This document shows positions 8,437 to 17,685 of a stretch of 64,000 nucleotides of DNA, one piece after another. The notes under the pieces are model-generated. The model was not told where the DNA came from, made no database searches, and saw only the letters and a program-made list of their open reading frames with translations. Every line of letters begins with the position of its first letter. Position 1 is the first letter of the stretch. The position numbers were made by a program, and so were the translations under genes. The stretch is from contig JARIAR010000036.1 of the NCBI GenBank assembly GCA_029257805.1, positions 37,019 to 101,018 on the forward strand, in the 5' to 3' direction. Source of the DNA: Blautia sp. GTDB taxonomy: Bacteria > Bacillota > Clostridia > Lachnospirales > Lachnospiraceae.

Positions 8437-9405
8437 ATGAAAAAGACAAGTATTATGGAAAATGCCTATAGTGGCTTTGACTTTTCGAAAATCAGCACAT
8501 CTGGAGATGCACAAATTTACCATTTTCAGAATGAAACTGGTGATGGAGAAATGTGCTGTTATGACCTGATAGACGGTATACAGCTCTCCTATAACAAGTT
8601 GAATATGACGACTGCTTACCAGAAGATAGAAACGAAAAAAGGCATACTGCAAATCGATCACTGCATGGATGGCTGCTACGAATTTGAATTGGCAGGGAAA
8701 GAACATGCTTTTGTCAGTAAGGGAGATTTGAGTGTTATTGACCTTGGTAAAGTTCACTTTGAAGACTCCTGCATTCCAACGGGGCAGTATTTTGGATTAA
8801 CCTTTTTTATTGATATTGCAGAAGCGCAAAAATCTCTGGATGCCTGCTTTCCTTATGGCAATATTGACTTAGAAGAAATACGGCAGAAGCTATGCCAGAA
8901 TGGGGCTGCTATGCTCCTGCGTTCCCGCAAAGAAATAAATCATATTATTCAAGAACTGTACGAGATAAATGGAGAAATCAGGATACCCTATTCCATTCTG
9001 AAAATTCTGGAACTTTTTCTGTTTCTGAAAAAAGTAGATCGGTGTGATGCCAAAAAAATTACATCATTTTCTGATATTGTGTATAAGGCAACACAGGAAT
9101 GTTATCGGAGCATTCTCCATAATCCCTTTGAAAGAGCCTCTATTTCTGAACTGGCAACACGCTATGCTATTTCTGAGTCCAGCCTAAAACGATGTTTCGT
9201 TGCAATTACTGGAAGCTCTATTGGAAGCTTCGCAAAGTCTACCTGTTTGGAGGCATCTGCCGAGCTGCTTCTTCAAAAACCGAGTATGACCATTGGTGAA
9301 ATCTCTGAGCTTTCCGGATATCTGAATCAAGGGAAATACAGTTCTGCATTCAAAGCCTGCTTTGGAGAAACACCGCAGCAATATCGTAAAAATCATTTGA
9401 CCTGA
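8437..9405 (+). CDS. AraC-family transcriptional regulator
   Basis: 322 residues from ATG 8437 (AAGGTG at 8422-8427); an in-frame TTG at 8404 is less likely. The C-terminal ~100 residues carry the two AraC helix-turn-helix units: ISELATRYAISESSLKRCF and MTIGEISELSGYLNQGKYSSAFKACFGETPQQYRK. The N-terminal part is a probable cupin-like sensing domain and is not diagnostic. A probable -10 TATAAT lies at 8393-8398. The gene is followed by an ECF transporter and two ABC half-transporters in the same direction. This mirrors siderophore loci where an AraC regulator (YbtA-like) controls ABC importers, so it is likely the ligand-dependent activator of the following operon (inference). Confidence 0.88.
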   Translation: MKKTSIMENAYSGFDFSKISTSGDAQIYHFQNETGDGEMCCYDLIDGIQLSYNKLNMTTAYQKIETKKGILQIDHCMDGCYEFELAGKEHAFVSKGDLSVIDLGKVHFEDSCIPTGQYFGLTFFIDIAEAQKSLDACFPYGNIDLEEIRQKLCQNGAAMLLRSRKEINHIIQELYEINGEIRIPYSILKILELFLFLKKVDRCDAKKITSFSDIVYKATQECYRSILHNPFERASISELATRYAISESSLKRCFVAITGSSIGSFAKSTCLEASAELLLQKPSMTIGEISELSGYLNQGKYSSAFKACFGETPQQYRKNHLT

Positions 9406-9456
9406 TTGGAGCAAAATAATACCTAAGAGGTTATATAAATACGGAAAACCTACTGC

Positions 9457-9519
9457 TATACTATTAACAAGGTAGACGGGCAACGGACAAAAAAGGAGAC
9501 CGACTGGTCTCCCTTTTTC
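9457..9519 (+). promoter_or_regulatory. Possible AraC-dependent promoter with terminator/attenuator hairpin
   Basis: A good -10 (TATACT, 9457-9462) lacks a matching -35, as expected for an activator-dependent promoter. Just downstream is a strong hairpin: GGAGACC (9495-9501) with GGTCTCC (9506-9512), flanked by A-rich and T-rich tracts ending at ~9518. The hairpin could be the araC terminator or an attenuator in the operon leader; sequence alone does not decide. A second short inverted repeat GTTAG/CTAAC (9529-9544) follows before the ribosome binding site. Confidence 0.5.
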
Positions 9520-9567
9520 GATCCATAGGTTAGCGCTGTCTAACTAGTAATTTAGGAGGATGATCTT

Positions 9568-10173
9568 ATGGAAGTAAAAAGGAGTATGTCTGTAAAAGAC
9601 ATTGTAACAGCAGCGGTGATGATGGCATTGTTCTATGCAATCGCTTTTACAATTGGTATGGGAACGGTAGCAGTCCCCATTATCTACTTGTATGGAACAG
9701 CAGGTATCGAAATGTTTTTAGGTGCAATCTTCTATTTGGTGGCTGCAAATCGGATCAATAAGCATGGTCTTTTATTCATCTGGGTCATGATTTACGCCAT
9801 CATTACTGGTGCCATGGGATATATGTTTATGGTCCCTTATTTTGTAGTAGTTGCTTTGCTGTGTGAACTATCCATGATTGGAAAAGATGCTTATCGGAAA
9901 CCAATCCGTAATCTAATTGGATGGAGTATTTATGGAATTGGAATGTTCATGGGAATCGGTGTTCCTTGCTATGTTGCATGGGATAGTTATCAAGAGCAGG
10001 CTCTTGCCAGTGGGTTTGCAGACGCCACTGTAAAACTCCAATATGATATGGTTTCTTCCCCTGCACTGATGCTTGTTGGTACCGCAGTAACGGTTGTTCT
10101 GGGCGCAATCGGTATTTTTCTGGCACAGAAAATCTTGAAAAAACATTTTGAAAAAGCAGGTATTTTGGGATAA
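9568..10173 (+). CDS. ECF transporter substrate-binding (S) component, MptD/Trep_Strep family
   Basis: 201-residue integral membrane protein with about six hydrophobic segments, starting MSVKDIVTAAVMMALFYAIAF, the N-terminal pattern typical of the TIGR02185/MptD family of putative ECF S components. The ligand of the family is not established. ATG 9568 follows TAGGAGG at 9553-9559. It is the first gene of an operon in which a T component and a fused energising ATPase follow directly, so this is a dedicated (group I type) ECF transporter. Neighbouring YbtP/YbtQ-like genes point to metal or metallophore uptake. Confidence 0.82.
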   Translation: MEVKRSMSVKDIVTAAVMMALFYAIAFTIGMGTVAVPIIYLYGTAGIEMFLGAIFYLVAANRINKHGLLFIWVMIYAIITGAMGYMFMVPYFVVVALLCELSMIGKDAYRKPIRNLIGWSIYGIGMFMGIGVPCYVAWDSYQEQALASGFADATVKLQYDMVSSPALMLVGTAVTVVLGAIGIFLAQKILKKHFEKAGILG

Positions 10174-10896
10174 ATGAGAGAGAATAGTGGACATAGATTT
10201 GAAAAGGTGGGTGGTATTGGCTGTCTGCTACTGACGCTTTGTGCCTGTCTGGTATCTATTTTTACAAAAAGCTATTTTTGGCACGCCCTGTTTGTGCTTT
10301 GGCTGGTAATTCTTTTTACATATTTAGGATTTTTGAAGCAAGGCATTGTATATTTAGCGGTATATGTATTTACGGTTGTTTGGCTGACCACAGCAGTTCC
10401 GAGAGGGATATTATTTCCATCGCCTATGCTTCTTGGAATGATTTACAAATTTATTGTTCCAGTTATGGCTGCATACCTGACTTTTCATATTCCATCCGGT
10501 AAGCTGATTGCCGTATTCCAGAAATGTGCCATGCCCAGAACGGCTCTTTTGATTTTAGTTGTTATTATACGTTTTATTCCAACAATTTCAGAAGAAACTC
10601 GAGCAATTTGGGAAGCCATGCGTGTGCGAGGCTTTGTTGGAAGCAGTGGAAAAATTTTTTTGCATCCGCTTAAAACCATGGAATATGCGGTTGTTCCCCT
10701 GATTTTCCGCTCTATCAAGGTTGCTGATGAACTTGCAGCAGCCTCAATCGTACGAGGAATCGAAAAACCTGGTAAAAAAGAAAGCTATTACTCTATCAGC
10801 ATCAGCAAAACAGATGTTGTGATACTGGTAATCAGTGGATGCTTGCTGGTGTTAGCATTATATGAAGGGAGGTGCAACTTATGCAGAGTGTTTTGA
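10174..10896 (+). CDS. ECF transporter transmembrane (T) component, CbiQ family
   Basis: 240 residues, with several membrane segments in the N-terminal half and the cytosolic coupling region carrying the two diagnostic Ala/x-Arg-Gly motifs as EAMRVRGFVG and AASIVRGIEKPG, which contact the ATPases. The ATG follows the stop of the S-component gene without a gap (TAA then ATG at 10174), so translation is coupled. A last hydrophobic segment ends near the C-terminus, which overlaps the ATPase gene by 16 bp. Confidence 0.88.
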   Translation: MRENSGHRFEKVGGIGCLLLTLCACLVSIFTKSYFWHALFVLWLVILFTYLGFLKQGIVYLAVYVFTVVWLTTAVPRGILFPSPMLLGMIYKFIVPVMAAYLTFHIPSGKLIAVFQKCAMPRTALLILVVIIRFIPTISEETRAIWEAMRVRGFVGSSGKIFLHPLKTMEYAVVPLIFRSIKVADELAAASIVRGIEKPGKKESYYSISISKTDVVILVISGCLLVLALYEGRCNLCRVF

Positions 10897-12362
10897 GGAT
10901 TACTAATGTGGGATTCTCTTATCATGAAGGGGAAGAACAACTTAAAAAGGTGAGTATAAATGCTTCCAAAGGAGAATGTATTGCAGTAATTGGCGGCTCC
11001 GGCTGTGGAAAGTCCACCCTGACAAGAGTGATTAACGGTTTGATTCCCTCCTTTTACTCGGGAAAGCTGAGTGGCGATGTCAATATTGATGGTATCGACC
11101 TAAAAACAATGGCGTCATGGGAAATAGGTGCTAAAATCGGTAATGTTTTTCAGGATCCGAGAAGCCAGTTCTTTTCAAGCGAAGTAACGGGTGAAATTGC
11201 ATTTGGATGTGAGAACTTGGGTATGTCTCATTCGGATATTCAGCAAAGAGTCCATCAAACCATTCATTCTATGAAAATCGAATCTCTGGCAAAAGCAAGC
11301 ATTTACACCTTGTCATATGGTATGCGGCAAAAGGTGGCAATCTGCTCTGCAAAGGCCATGAATCCTGAAATATATGTTTTTGATGAGCCATCTGCTAATC
11401 TGGATCTGCAATCCACTCTTTTACTGGCAGATCTGATTCAAGAGTTAAAATCAGAAGGTAAAACCATTATCATTGCAGAGCATCGGCTGTTTTACTTAAA
11501 AGGAATCGCAGACAGGTATCTGCTAATGGAAAATGGGAGTATTTCCAAAATCTATTCTGCTGCGCAGATGCAGAATCTTGATTCAGACTATATGAACAGG
11601 AAAGGCCTGCGCTCCATGAATTTAAAGGATATTTCCGTTAATAAAGAAATTCCTGCTATTTCTGGGACATCTTTATCTGTAGAAATCAAAAATTTGTGTA
11701 AGTCCTATGGAAGTAAAGCCATATTAAAAGATGTGAGTTTCCAATATGACGGAAATGAAATTATTGCATTGGTCGGAGAGAATGGCATTGGTAAGAGTAC
11801 TTTGGGCAAGGTGATGGCAGGGCTTACAAAGGAAAGTGACGGTCAAATCCTCATAGATGGTAGACCAGTAAGTCACAAGAAAAGGATTGGGAAAATTTGG
11901 TATATCCCACAGGATCTGGACTCTCAGCTGTTTGGAGAAAATCTTGTGGATGAACTGACCAGCGGACTCAAAAGCAGTATAGGAGAAACACAAAAAGCAG
12001 AAGCAATTCTTACACAATTGGGGCTTTTTCCCTTCAAAAGTAGGCATCCTGCTACATTATCAGGAGGTCAGAAACAAAGACTTGTTCTGGGCGTTGCAAT
12101 GATGCGGGAAACGCCGATGATTATTCTGGATGAGCCTACATCTGGATTGGATTTTTGCAGTATGGAAAAAGTGCGGAAGCTGATTTTAGAGCAGCAGATC
12201 AAAGGGACAAAATTTTTGATTATTTCTCATGACATCGAATTTATTGCACGAACCTGCAATAGAGTTCTGAAAATTGAGAGAGGGCGCATTACGGAGGATT
12301 ACTATCTTCACGATGTGGCTGATTTACTGAACTCAATGGGATACAAGGAGGGAAAGATATGA
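10881..12362 (+). CDS. ECF transporter ATPase, two ABC domains fused
   Basis: 493 residues from ATG 10881 (GGGAGG at 10867-10872). Two complete nucleotide-binding domains are joined in tandem: the first with Walker A GGSGCGKST, signature LSYGM and Walker B VFDEPSANLDL; the second with Walker A GENGIGKST, signature LSGGQKQR and Walker B ILDEPTSGLDF. This is the fused EcfA1-EcfA2 arrangement. The first domain's signature is degenerate (LSYGM for LSGGQ), suggesting one weaker ATP site. Membrane anchoring is through the T component next door. Confidence 0.9.
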   Translation: MQSVLRITNVGFSYHEGEEQLKKVSINASKGECIAVIGGSGCGKSTLTRVINGLIPSFYSGKLSGDVNIDGIDLKTMASWEIGAKIGNVFQDPRSQFFSSEVTGEIAFGCENLGMSHSDIQQRVHQTIHSMKIESLAKASIYTLSYGMRQKVAICSAKAMNPEIYVFDEPSANLDLQSTLLLADLIQELKSEGKTIIIAEHRLFYLKGIADRYLLMENGSISKIYSAAQMQNLDSDYMNRKGLRSMNLKDISVNKEIPAISGTSLSVEIKNLCKSYGSKAILKDVSFQYDGNEIIALVGENGIGKSTLGKVMAGLTKESDGQILIDGRPVSHKKRIGKIWYIPQDLDSQLFGENLVDELTSGLKSSIGETQKAEAILTQLGLFPFKSRHPATLSGGQKQRLVLGVAMMRETPMIILDEPTSGLDFCSMEKVRKLILEQQIKGTKFLIISHDIEFIARTCNRVLKIERGRITEDYYLHDVADLLNSMGYKEGKI

Positions 12363-14074
12363 GCATACTGAAAAAACATGTTGGCCAGATTGTCATGTCA
12401 GTATTGGTTGCAGTCCTTGGCGTTTTCTGCGGCGTTCTTCCCTATTTTGCTGTGGCAAAAATCGTCGAAGCTATTGCATCTGGAGTCACAGACTGGACAA
12501 TGTATAAAAGCCCAGCCTTTATTATTTTATTTGGCCTTTTGGGAAGTGTCATTTTTCATCAGATCTCAACACTGACCTCCCATAATCTTGCTTTCCGTGT
12601 GATTGAGGATACAAGAAAGGAACTCGCAAAAAAATTCAGCAGACTTTCCATGGGTGAAATTGAGAAAAAAAGTAGTGGGGAATGGACGCAGTTCATGGTG
12701 CAGACACTGGATAAAATGGAACAGCCCATCGCACATGTAATACCAGAAGTAATTGCCAATGTACTGATTCCCATCGTGCTGGTCGTTGTCATATTTTGTA
12801 TGGACTGGCGAATCGGAGTGGCCAATCTGGTAACATTGCCACTCGGCTTTTTATTTTCCTGCCTTATGATGAAGGGTTACGAAGAAAAATCCCGTAATTA
12901 CCAGAGAGCAGCAAAAAAACTAAACAGCACGATAGTAGAATATATCCAGGGAATTCAAGTTATTAAAGCATTCAACAAATCAGCATCTTCTTATGGAAAG
13001 TTTGTGGATGCGGTGAATGACAATCGAGACAGTATGCTAAACTGGTATTTAAGTGTTTGCTTTTATATGACAGCAACCATGGAGGTATTCCCCTGCACAC
13101 TGCTCTTTGTCCTTCCGGTATCCCTACTTCTTTATATGAAAGGCAGTATTGCATTGGGAACGCTGATTATGTGCGTTCTTCTTGCATATGCTTCCTATAA
13201 GCCGCTGATAAAAGCCATGAGCCACGCTGATACTATGGCTAATGTTCGGATCATTTTCGATGAAATCCGTGCTGTTATGAAGCTACCTGAATTACAGCGT
13301 GGAAAGAATGTTCAGAAGATTGATTACTCTGATGTGCAATTTGAAAATGTGACTTTCGGATACTCTTCCCAAAAGCCTGTGCTGAAAGATCTCTCCTTTC
13401 ATGCAAAGGAAGGACAACTGACCGCCGTTGTTGGATACTCCGGAGGAGGAAAATCTACAATTCTTAAGCTGATTGCTGGTTACTGGAATGTTGATTCGGG
13501 GAAAATTCACATTGGCCAGGCTGATATGAAAGACATTCCTTTAGAACAAAATATGGAACTTGTCACTTATGTATCTCAGGAAAACTATCTATTTTCCAAG
13601 AGTATTCTGGAGAATCTGAGAATGGCGAAAGCAGATGCTGATATAGAGGAAATTAAAGAAGCTTGTAAAAAAGCAAGTTGTCATGATTTCATTATGCAGC
13701 TTCCAAATGGTTATGATACCGTTATCGGAGAGGAAGGCAATACACTTTCCGGTGGAGAAAGGCAGAGAATTACCATTGCACGGGCTTTACTGAAGGATAG
13801 TCCGATTGTTCTTCTTGATGAGGCTACTGCCTATTCTGATCTGGATAACGAGGCAGAAATTCAGAAATCAATTGATGAATTGGTAAAGAATAAAACCGTA
13901 ATCATGGTTGCCCATCGGCTTTCAACTGTGATCCATGCGGATAAGATCATTGTGCTTAGCGGAGGAACAATTGAAATAGAAGGGACGCATAAGGAGCTGC
14001 TGAATCGGAGCGAAACCTATCGGAAAATGTGGGAATCTCACATCGGTGCGTACGGAGGTGAGAAAAATGCTTAA
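12359..14074 (+). CDS. ABC half-transporter, YbtP/IrtA-like
   Basis: 571 residues: an N-terminal six-helix exporter-fold membrane domain (residues ~1-310) and a C-terminal ATPase with Walker A GYSGGGKST, signature LSGGERQR and Walker B/D-loop region LLDEATAYSDLDNE. The DEATAYSD/A form (instead of DEATSALD) is characteristic of the YbtP/YbtQ/IrtA/IrtB subgroup, exporter-fold proteins that import ferric siderophores. Start overlaps the previous stop in an ATGA. It should pair with the next gene product as a heterodimer. Direction and substrate are inferred. Confidence 0.82.
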   Translation: MSILKKHVGQIVMSVLVAVLGVFCGVLPYFAVAKIVEAIASGVTDWTMYKSPAFIILFGLLGSVIFHQISTLTSHNLAFRVIEDTRKELAKKFSRLSMGEIEKKSSGEWTQFMVQTLDKMEQPIAHVIPEVIANVLIPIVLVVVIFCMDWRIGVANLVTLPLGFLFSCLMMKGYEEKSRNYQRAAKKLNSTIVEYIQGIQVIKAFNKSASSYGKFVDAVNDNRDSMLNWYLSVCFYMTATMEVFPCTLLFVLPVSLLLYMKGSIALGTLIMCVLLAYASYKPLIKAMSHADTMANVRIIFDEIRAVMKLPELQRGKNVQKIDYSDVQFENVTFGYSSQKPVLKDLSFHAKEGQLTAVVGYSGGGKSTILKLIAGYWNVDSGKIHIGQADMKDIPLEQNMELVTYVSQENYLFSKSILENLRMAKADADIEEIKEACKKASCHDFIMQLPNGYDTVIGEEGNTLSGGERQRITIARALLKDSPIVLLDEATAYSDLDNEAEIQKSIDELVKNKTVIMVAHRLSTVIHADKIIVLSGGTIEIEGTHKELLNRSETYRKMWESHIGAYGGEKNA

Positions 14075-15821
14075 GTTGATGAAAAAGCTTTATGAGATCG
14101 CGGGGGATGAATCAAAAAAAATTAGCAAGATGCTGATATTTGAGATTCTGAAAAGTATCTTTGAAGGCTTTATGTTAGGATCGGTCATGCTCCTATTGTA
14201 TCGAGTATTTCAGAATTTATTTGAACATCGGCTGATTACCTGGGCAGATATCATGCTTGTATTTGGAGTCGCACTTTTTAGCGTCATTGGGAAAATATTC
14301 TGTGCATATAAGGCAGACTGCAACAAATATATTGCAGCCTACCGGATTGGGGCAGAAAATCGACTGACCATCGGAGACAAACTGAAGCATGTCCATATGG
14401 GCTATTTTAACACCAATCGCCTGGGAGACATTTCCGGAGGCTTGACAACTGTGATTGGAGATTTGGAAACTGTAGGTATTACCATAATAGAGACTCTTTT
14501 TGTAGGTGTAATTCAGACAGCGATTATGGCACTGTTTATGCTACCCTTTGATTTTCTGTCTGGTCTCATTATCCTTGTAACGCTTGTGCTTGGAATATTT
14601 TCCAATATTTTCTTCCAGAAAAAAGAAGATCAGCTTACGAAAAGGCTTCAAAAGCTAAAGTTGAACCTTAACGCAAAAACACTGGAATATGTAAAAGGAA
14701 TCAGTGTCATTAAAGCCTTTGGAAAAGGAGAGAAAATGCGCTGTGAATTGGATGAGAGCATTTCTGAAAACAGAGAAGGATTTTTAAAAGTCGAAAAAAC
14801 TGTCGCACCTGCACTACTCCTTTCCCTTGGTATTTTTAAGGTGGGGACCTGCCTGATCATCTTATCTACTATCTTTCGATTCTGCTCCGGGCAACTTCTT
14901 CCATACAAAGCGGTCATGTTGATTGTAGCAAGCTTCATTGTCTTTGCTGGCTTTGAAATGGCAGAGAGTATGCAAAATGTTCGAGGAATTGCTGTACAAA
15001 ATCTGGAGGAAATCTCGAAATTGAGAGATCTTCCGGTCATTGCAGAAGGAACGAAGAATACCATGAAGCAGGCTGAAATCAAGGTGGAACATCTGGATTT
15101 TTCCTATGAAGAAAAGCCATTGTTTAAGAACATCAATCTTTGTATTCCGGAGGGTAAAACAACAGCTATCATCGGAAGTTCAGGCAGTGGTAAGACAACC
15201 CTATGCAATCTGATTGCCCGATTTTGGGACGCAGATAATGGACAGGTACAGATTGATGGTACTGATGTAAAAGATTATCAGTATGATGCTCTACTCTCCA
15301 ATTTCAGCTTCGTATTTCAGAATGTATATTTGTTTGAGGATACAGTCAAAAATAACATCAAATTCGGAAATCCCAGCGCCACCGATGAGGAGGTAATAAA
15401 TGCAGCTAAAAATGCCAGATGCCATGATTTTATCATGGCACTTCCACAAGGCTATGATACTATGCTGCAAGAGGGAGGCACAAATTTGTCCGGCGGTGAA
15501 AAGCAGAGAATCTCCATTGCCAGAGCCATGCTCAAACCCAACAGAATTGTCATACTTGATGAGGCTACCTCCAGCATTGACCCTGAAAATGAAGAACAGT
15601 TAAACCTCGCACTGAAGCACTTGCTATCAGGAAAAACAGTGGTGGTTATTGCCCACAAACTGGAAACAATCCGTTCTGCAGACCAAATTGTTGTATTAAA
15701 TAATGGATCGGTAGAGAGTTGTGGTGCCCATCAAGAGCTTCTACAACAGTCGGCAATTTATCAACATTTTCTATCTCAACGGGAAAAAGCAATGAACTGG
15801 AAAATTGATAATAATTCATAA
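14067..15821 (+). CDS. ABC half-transporter, YbtQ/IrtB-like
   Basis: 584 residues from ATG 14067, with CGGAGGTG at 14053-14060 and an 8-bp overlap with the preceding gene. It has a six-helix membrane domain followed by an ATPase domain with Walker A GSSGSGKTT, Q-loop SFVFQNVYLF, signature LSGGEKQR and Walker B ILDEATSSIDPENE. Second subunit of the predicted heterodimer. It is the last gene of the operon; hairpins downstream end transcription before the convergent exporter operon. Confidence 0.82.
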   Translation: MLKLMKKLYEIAGDESKKISKMLIFEILKSIFEGFMLGSVMLLLYRVFQNLFEHRLITWADIMLVFGVALFSVIGKIFCAYKADCNKYIAAYRIGAENRLTIGDKLKHVHMGYFNTNRLGDISGGLTTVIGDLETVGITIIETLFVGVIQTAIMALFMLPFDFLSGLIILVTLVLGIFSNIFFQKKEDQLTKRLQKLKLNLNAKTLEYVKGISVIKAFGKGEKMRCELDESISENREGFLKVEKTVAPALLLSLGIFKVGTCLIILSTIFRFCSGQLLPYKAVMLIVASFIVFAGFEMAESMQNVRGIAVQNLEEISKLRDLPVIAEGTKNTMKQAEIKVEHLDFSYEEKPLFKNINLCIPEGKTTAIIGSSGSGKTTLCNLIARFWDADNGQVQIDGTDVKDYQYDALLSNFSFVFQNVYLFEDTVKNNIKFGNPSATDEEVINAAKNARCHDFIMALPQGYDTMLQEGGTNLSGGEKQRISIARAMLKPNRIVILDEATSSIDPENEEQLNLALKHLLSGKTVVVIAHKLETIRSADQIVVLNNGSVESCGAHQELLQQSAIYQHFLSQREKAMNWKIDNNS

Positions 15822-16241
15822 AAACCAATCTTATCTGTTTTAAATTATCGAGAATCCTCACTTAGGCAAACGAATCATATTCGTTTTAGTTCAGCTGTAC
15901 AGGTAAAACCAAAATCTCTAAACAGGGGACGCTACATATTGTCTGCCTGGATGATTCTGACAATAGAATAAAATAGAGTCGCCGATGTAAGCAAGTTACA
16001 AACTACTCACATCGGCGATTTTAGTTTCTTTTTAGTTAAATTCACAGGAAATAAGCTTTTTCCCACTTATTTACAGCAGGAGTTGATACACCTAAAATAG
16101 CAGAGGAAATTTTAAGACACAATGGAGTGATAATGAAATTTCTTGTTTATTAAATTAACTATAAGTTAATTTTGTGTTGGTCATTTTGTTGTCAGCAAAA
16201 CGGCTTGGAACAAAAGAAATGATAAGTTGGAACACTCCCGC
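15822..16241. other. Convergent intergenic region with two hairpins and a possible gene scrap
   Basis: 420 bases between two convergent operons. It holds a first palindrome (AAACGAAT 15868-15875 with ATTCGTTT 15879-15886), a stronger hairpin near 15979-16018, and on the plus strand at ~16075-16155 a short protein-like string TAGVDTPKIAEEILRHNG followed by a stop, without a start site. The scrap may be the end of a lost gene; I could not identify it. Nothing else is supportable here. Confidence 0.4.
15979..16031. terminator. Terminator of the ECF/ABC operon, possibly bidirectional
   Basis: A 10-bp perfect stem TCGCCGATGT (15979-15988) with ACATCGGCGA (16009-16018), 20-base loop, followed on the plus strand by TTTTAGTTTCTTTTTAG and flanked on the other side by AT-rich sequence, so it may serve both convergent operons. 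Confidence 0.7.
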
Positions 16242-16838
16242 TTATTTTGGTATATTTATACGAAAAGAGATAAAAATAGAAATAAGATTCAATATCAGCG
16301 CTGTTAAAATTGCCGTGAATGGAAGTAAGTGCAGTGTATTTAGTGAAATTTCAGGAAGGATTTCTTTAAGTAAGGATCCTGCAACAGCAGAAAGCGTTAT
16401 AAATATAATATAAATGATTCTGCCTTTTTGCACACCAAATCGAAACATAATAGGTGTATTGATTGCGAGAAACAAAAGTCCGCAAAAAATTGAAAAAAGA
16501 ATCATAGAGGAATTTGTATGCACATGTTCATGCTGAACAATAGACATAATAAATTTTGCTGTCGTAAACAATATAGCAGTACCGATGATGCTGAGATATC
16601 CAATGATATATTTGCTCAAAATAATTTCTTTTCTGGAATAAGGCATCATTACGGCAAGTTCGTTCCACTTTGATTGTTCATCATAAGCCATTGCCGTCAT
16701 AGGAAGCATTGCTCCGATCAGAATGGCGATGGATGCGATTGATATATTTCCTGTAACAGCCATGAGAGGAATGATGATTAAAATCAGTTTCATTTGTTTT
16801 ACAAGAACAAGAAAATCTTTTATTAGTAATCCTTTCAT
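16242..16838 (-). CDS. ABC-2 type exporter permease subunit
   Basis: 198-residue membrane protein with about six hydrophobic segments and the pattern MKGLLIKDFLVLVKQMK at the start and 'YDEQSKWNELAVMMPYSRKEIILSKYIIGY' in the first third, typical of the ABC-2 permease family that follows YtrA-type regulators (ABC2_membrane_5 type). The start codon directly abuts the stop of the ATPase gene upstream, so translation is coupled. The substrate is unknown; such systems respond to cell-wall antibiotics or act in envelope stress. Confidence 0.82.
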   Translation of the reverse strand: MKGLLIKDFLVLVKQMKLILIIIPLMAVTGNISIASIAILIGAMLPMTAMAYDEQSKWNELAVMMPYSRKEIILSKYIIGYLSIIGTAILFTTAKFIMSIVQHEHVHTNSSMILFSIFCGLLFLAINTPIMFRFGVQKGRIIYIIFITLSAVAGSLLKEILPEISLNTLHLLPFTAILTALILNLISIFISFRINIPK

Positions 16839-17684
16839 TTAGAAATCCTCCTTTGCGAGAAAAAGAATAATGTCTTCCAGTGTAATTCTTTCTTGTTGAA
16901 AAGCATGGCTAATCTGGTCTTTGCTAACAAGAATATCGTATCCGTAGCTTGTTTTCCTACGGCGGATCACGGCGTCCTCCGGAATTTCCTTAATTGCATC
17001 ACTAGAAAGTTTTATGATGGCATAGCGGTCAAGGAGAATATCTTTTTCTTCAGATAAGATCAGTCGTCCTTTGTGGAGAAAAGTGATGTAATCACAGATT
17101 TTTTCCAGATCGCTGATGATATGGGAAGACAGAAGAATAGAATGTGATTCATCGCGGGTAAACTCGTTAAATACATTTAGGATTTCATCTCGTATCATAG
17201 GATCCAGACCGCTAGTTGCTTCATCCAGAATCAGTAATTTTGGTTGGTGAGACAGAGCAACTGCAATTGCAAGTTTCATTTTCATTCCACGGGAGTATTC
17301 TTTGATCTGCTTTTGTTGCGGAAGATGAAACCTTCTAAGATATTCTTCATAGACAGTTTGCTCCCATTTGGTATATGTGTTTTTCATAATCTGCCCTACA
17401 TCTTTTGCATTTAAAATTTCTGGAAAACATGCATCATCCATTACGATTCCAATATCCTGTTTTAGCTGGGAAAATTCCTTTGTATGGTTAGATTTGCCAA
17501 ATACGGATACAGAACCACTGTCAGGCTGAAGAGCATTCATGATCAGCTTAATCGTGGTGCTTTTCCCTGCTCCGTTTTCCCCTACAAGTCCCATGATGGT
17601 ACCTGCCGGAAGAGAAAAACTGATATTATCCAGAATGAAATCTGAATAGATTTTTGTTATGTTTCTTACTTCAATTGCATTCAT
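16839..17684 (-). CDS. ABC transporter ATP-binding protein
   Basis: 281 residues with Walker A GENGAGKST, signature region YSRGMKMKLAIAVAL (the SRGM form common in BcrA/YtrB-type ATPases) and Walker B LLILDEATSGLDP. It is one base away from the GntR gene and contiguous with the permease gene, forming a regulator-ATPase-permease operon on the minus strand. Likely a multidrug or peptide exporter, or a YtrABC-like stress system. Confidence 0.88.
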   Translation of the reverse strand: MNAIEVRNITKIYSDFILDNISFSLPAGTIMGLVGENGAGKSTTIKLIMNALQPDSGSVSVFGKSNHTKEFSQLKQDIGIVMDDACFPEILNAKDVGQIMKNTYTKWEQTVYEEYLRRFHLPQQKQIKEYSRGMKMKLAIAVALSHQPKLLILDEATSGLDPMIRDEILNVFNEFTRDESHSILLSSHIISDLEKICDYITFLHKGRLILSEEKDILLDRYAIIKLSSDAIKEIPEDAVIRRRKTSYGYDILVSKDQISHAFQQERITLEDIILFLAKEDF

Positions 17685-17685
17685 C

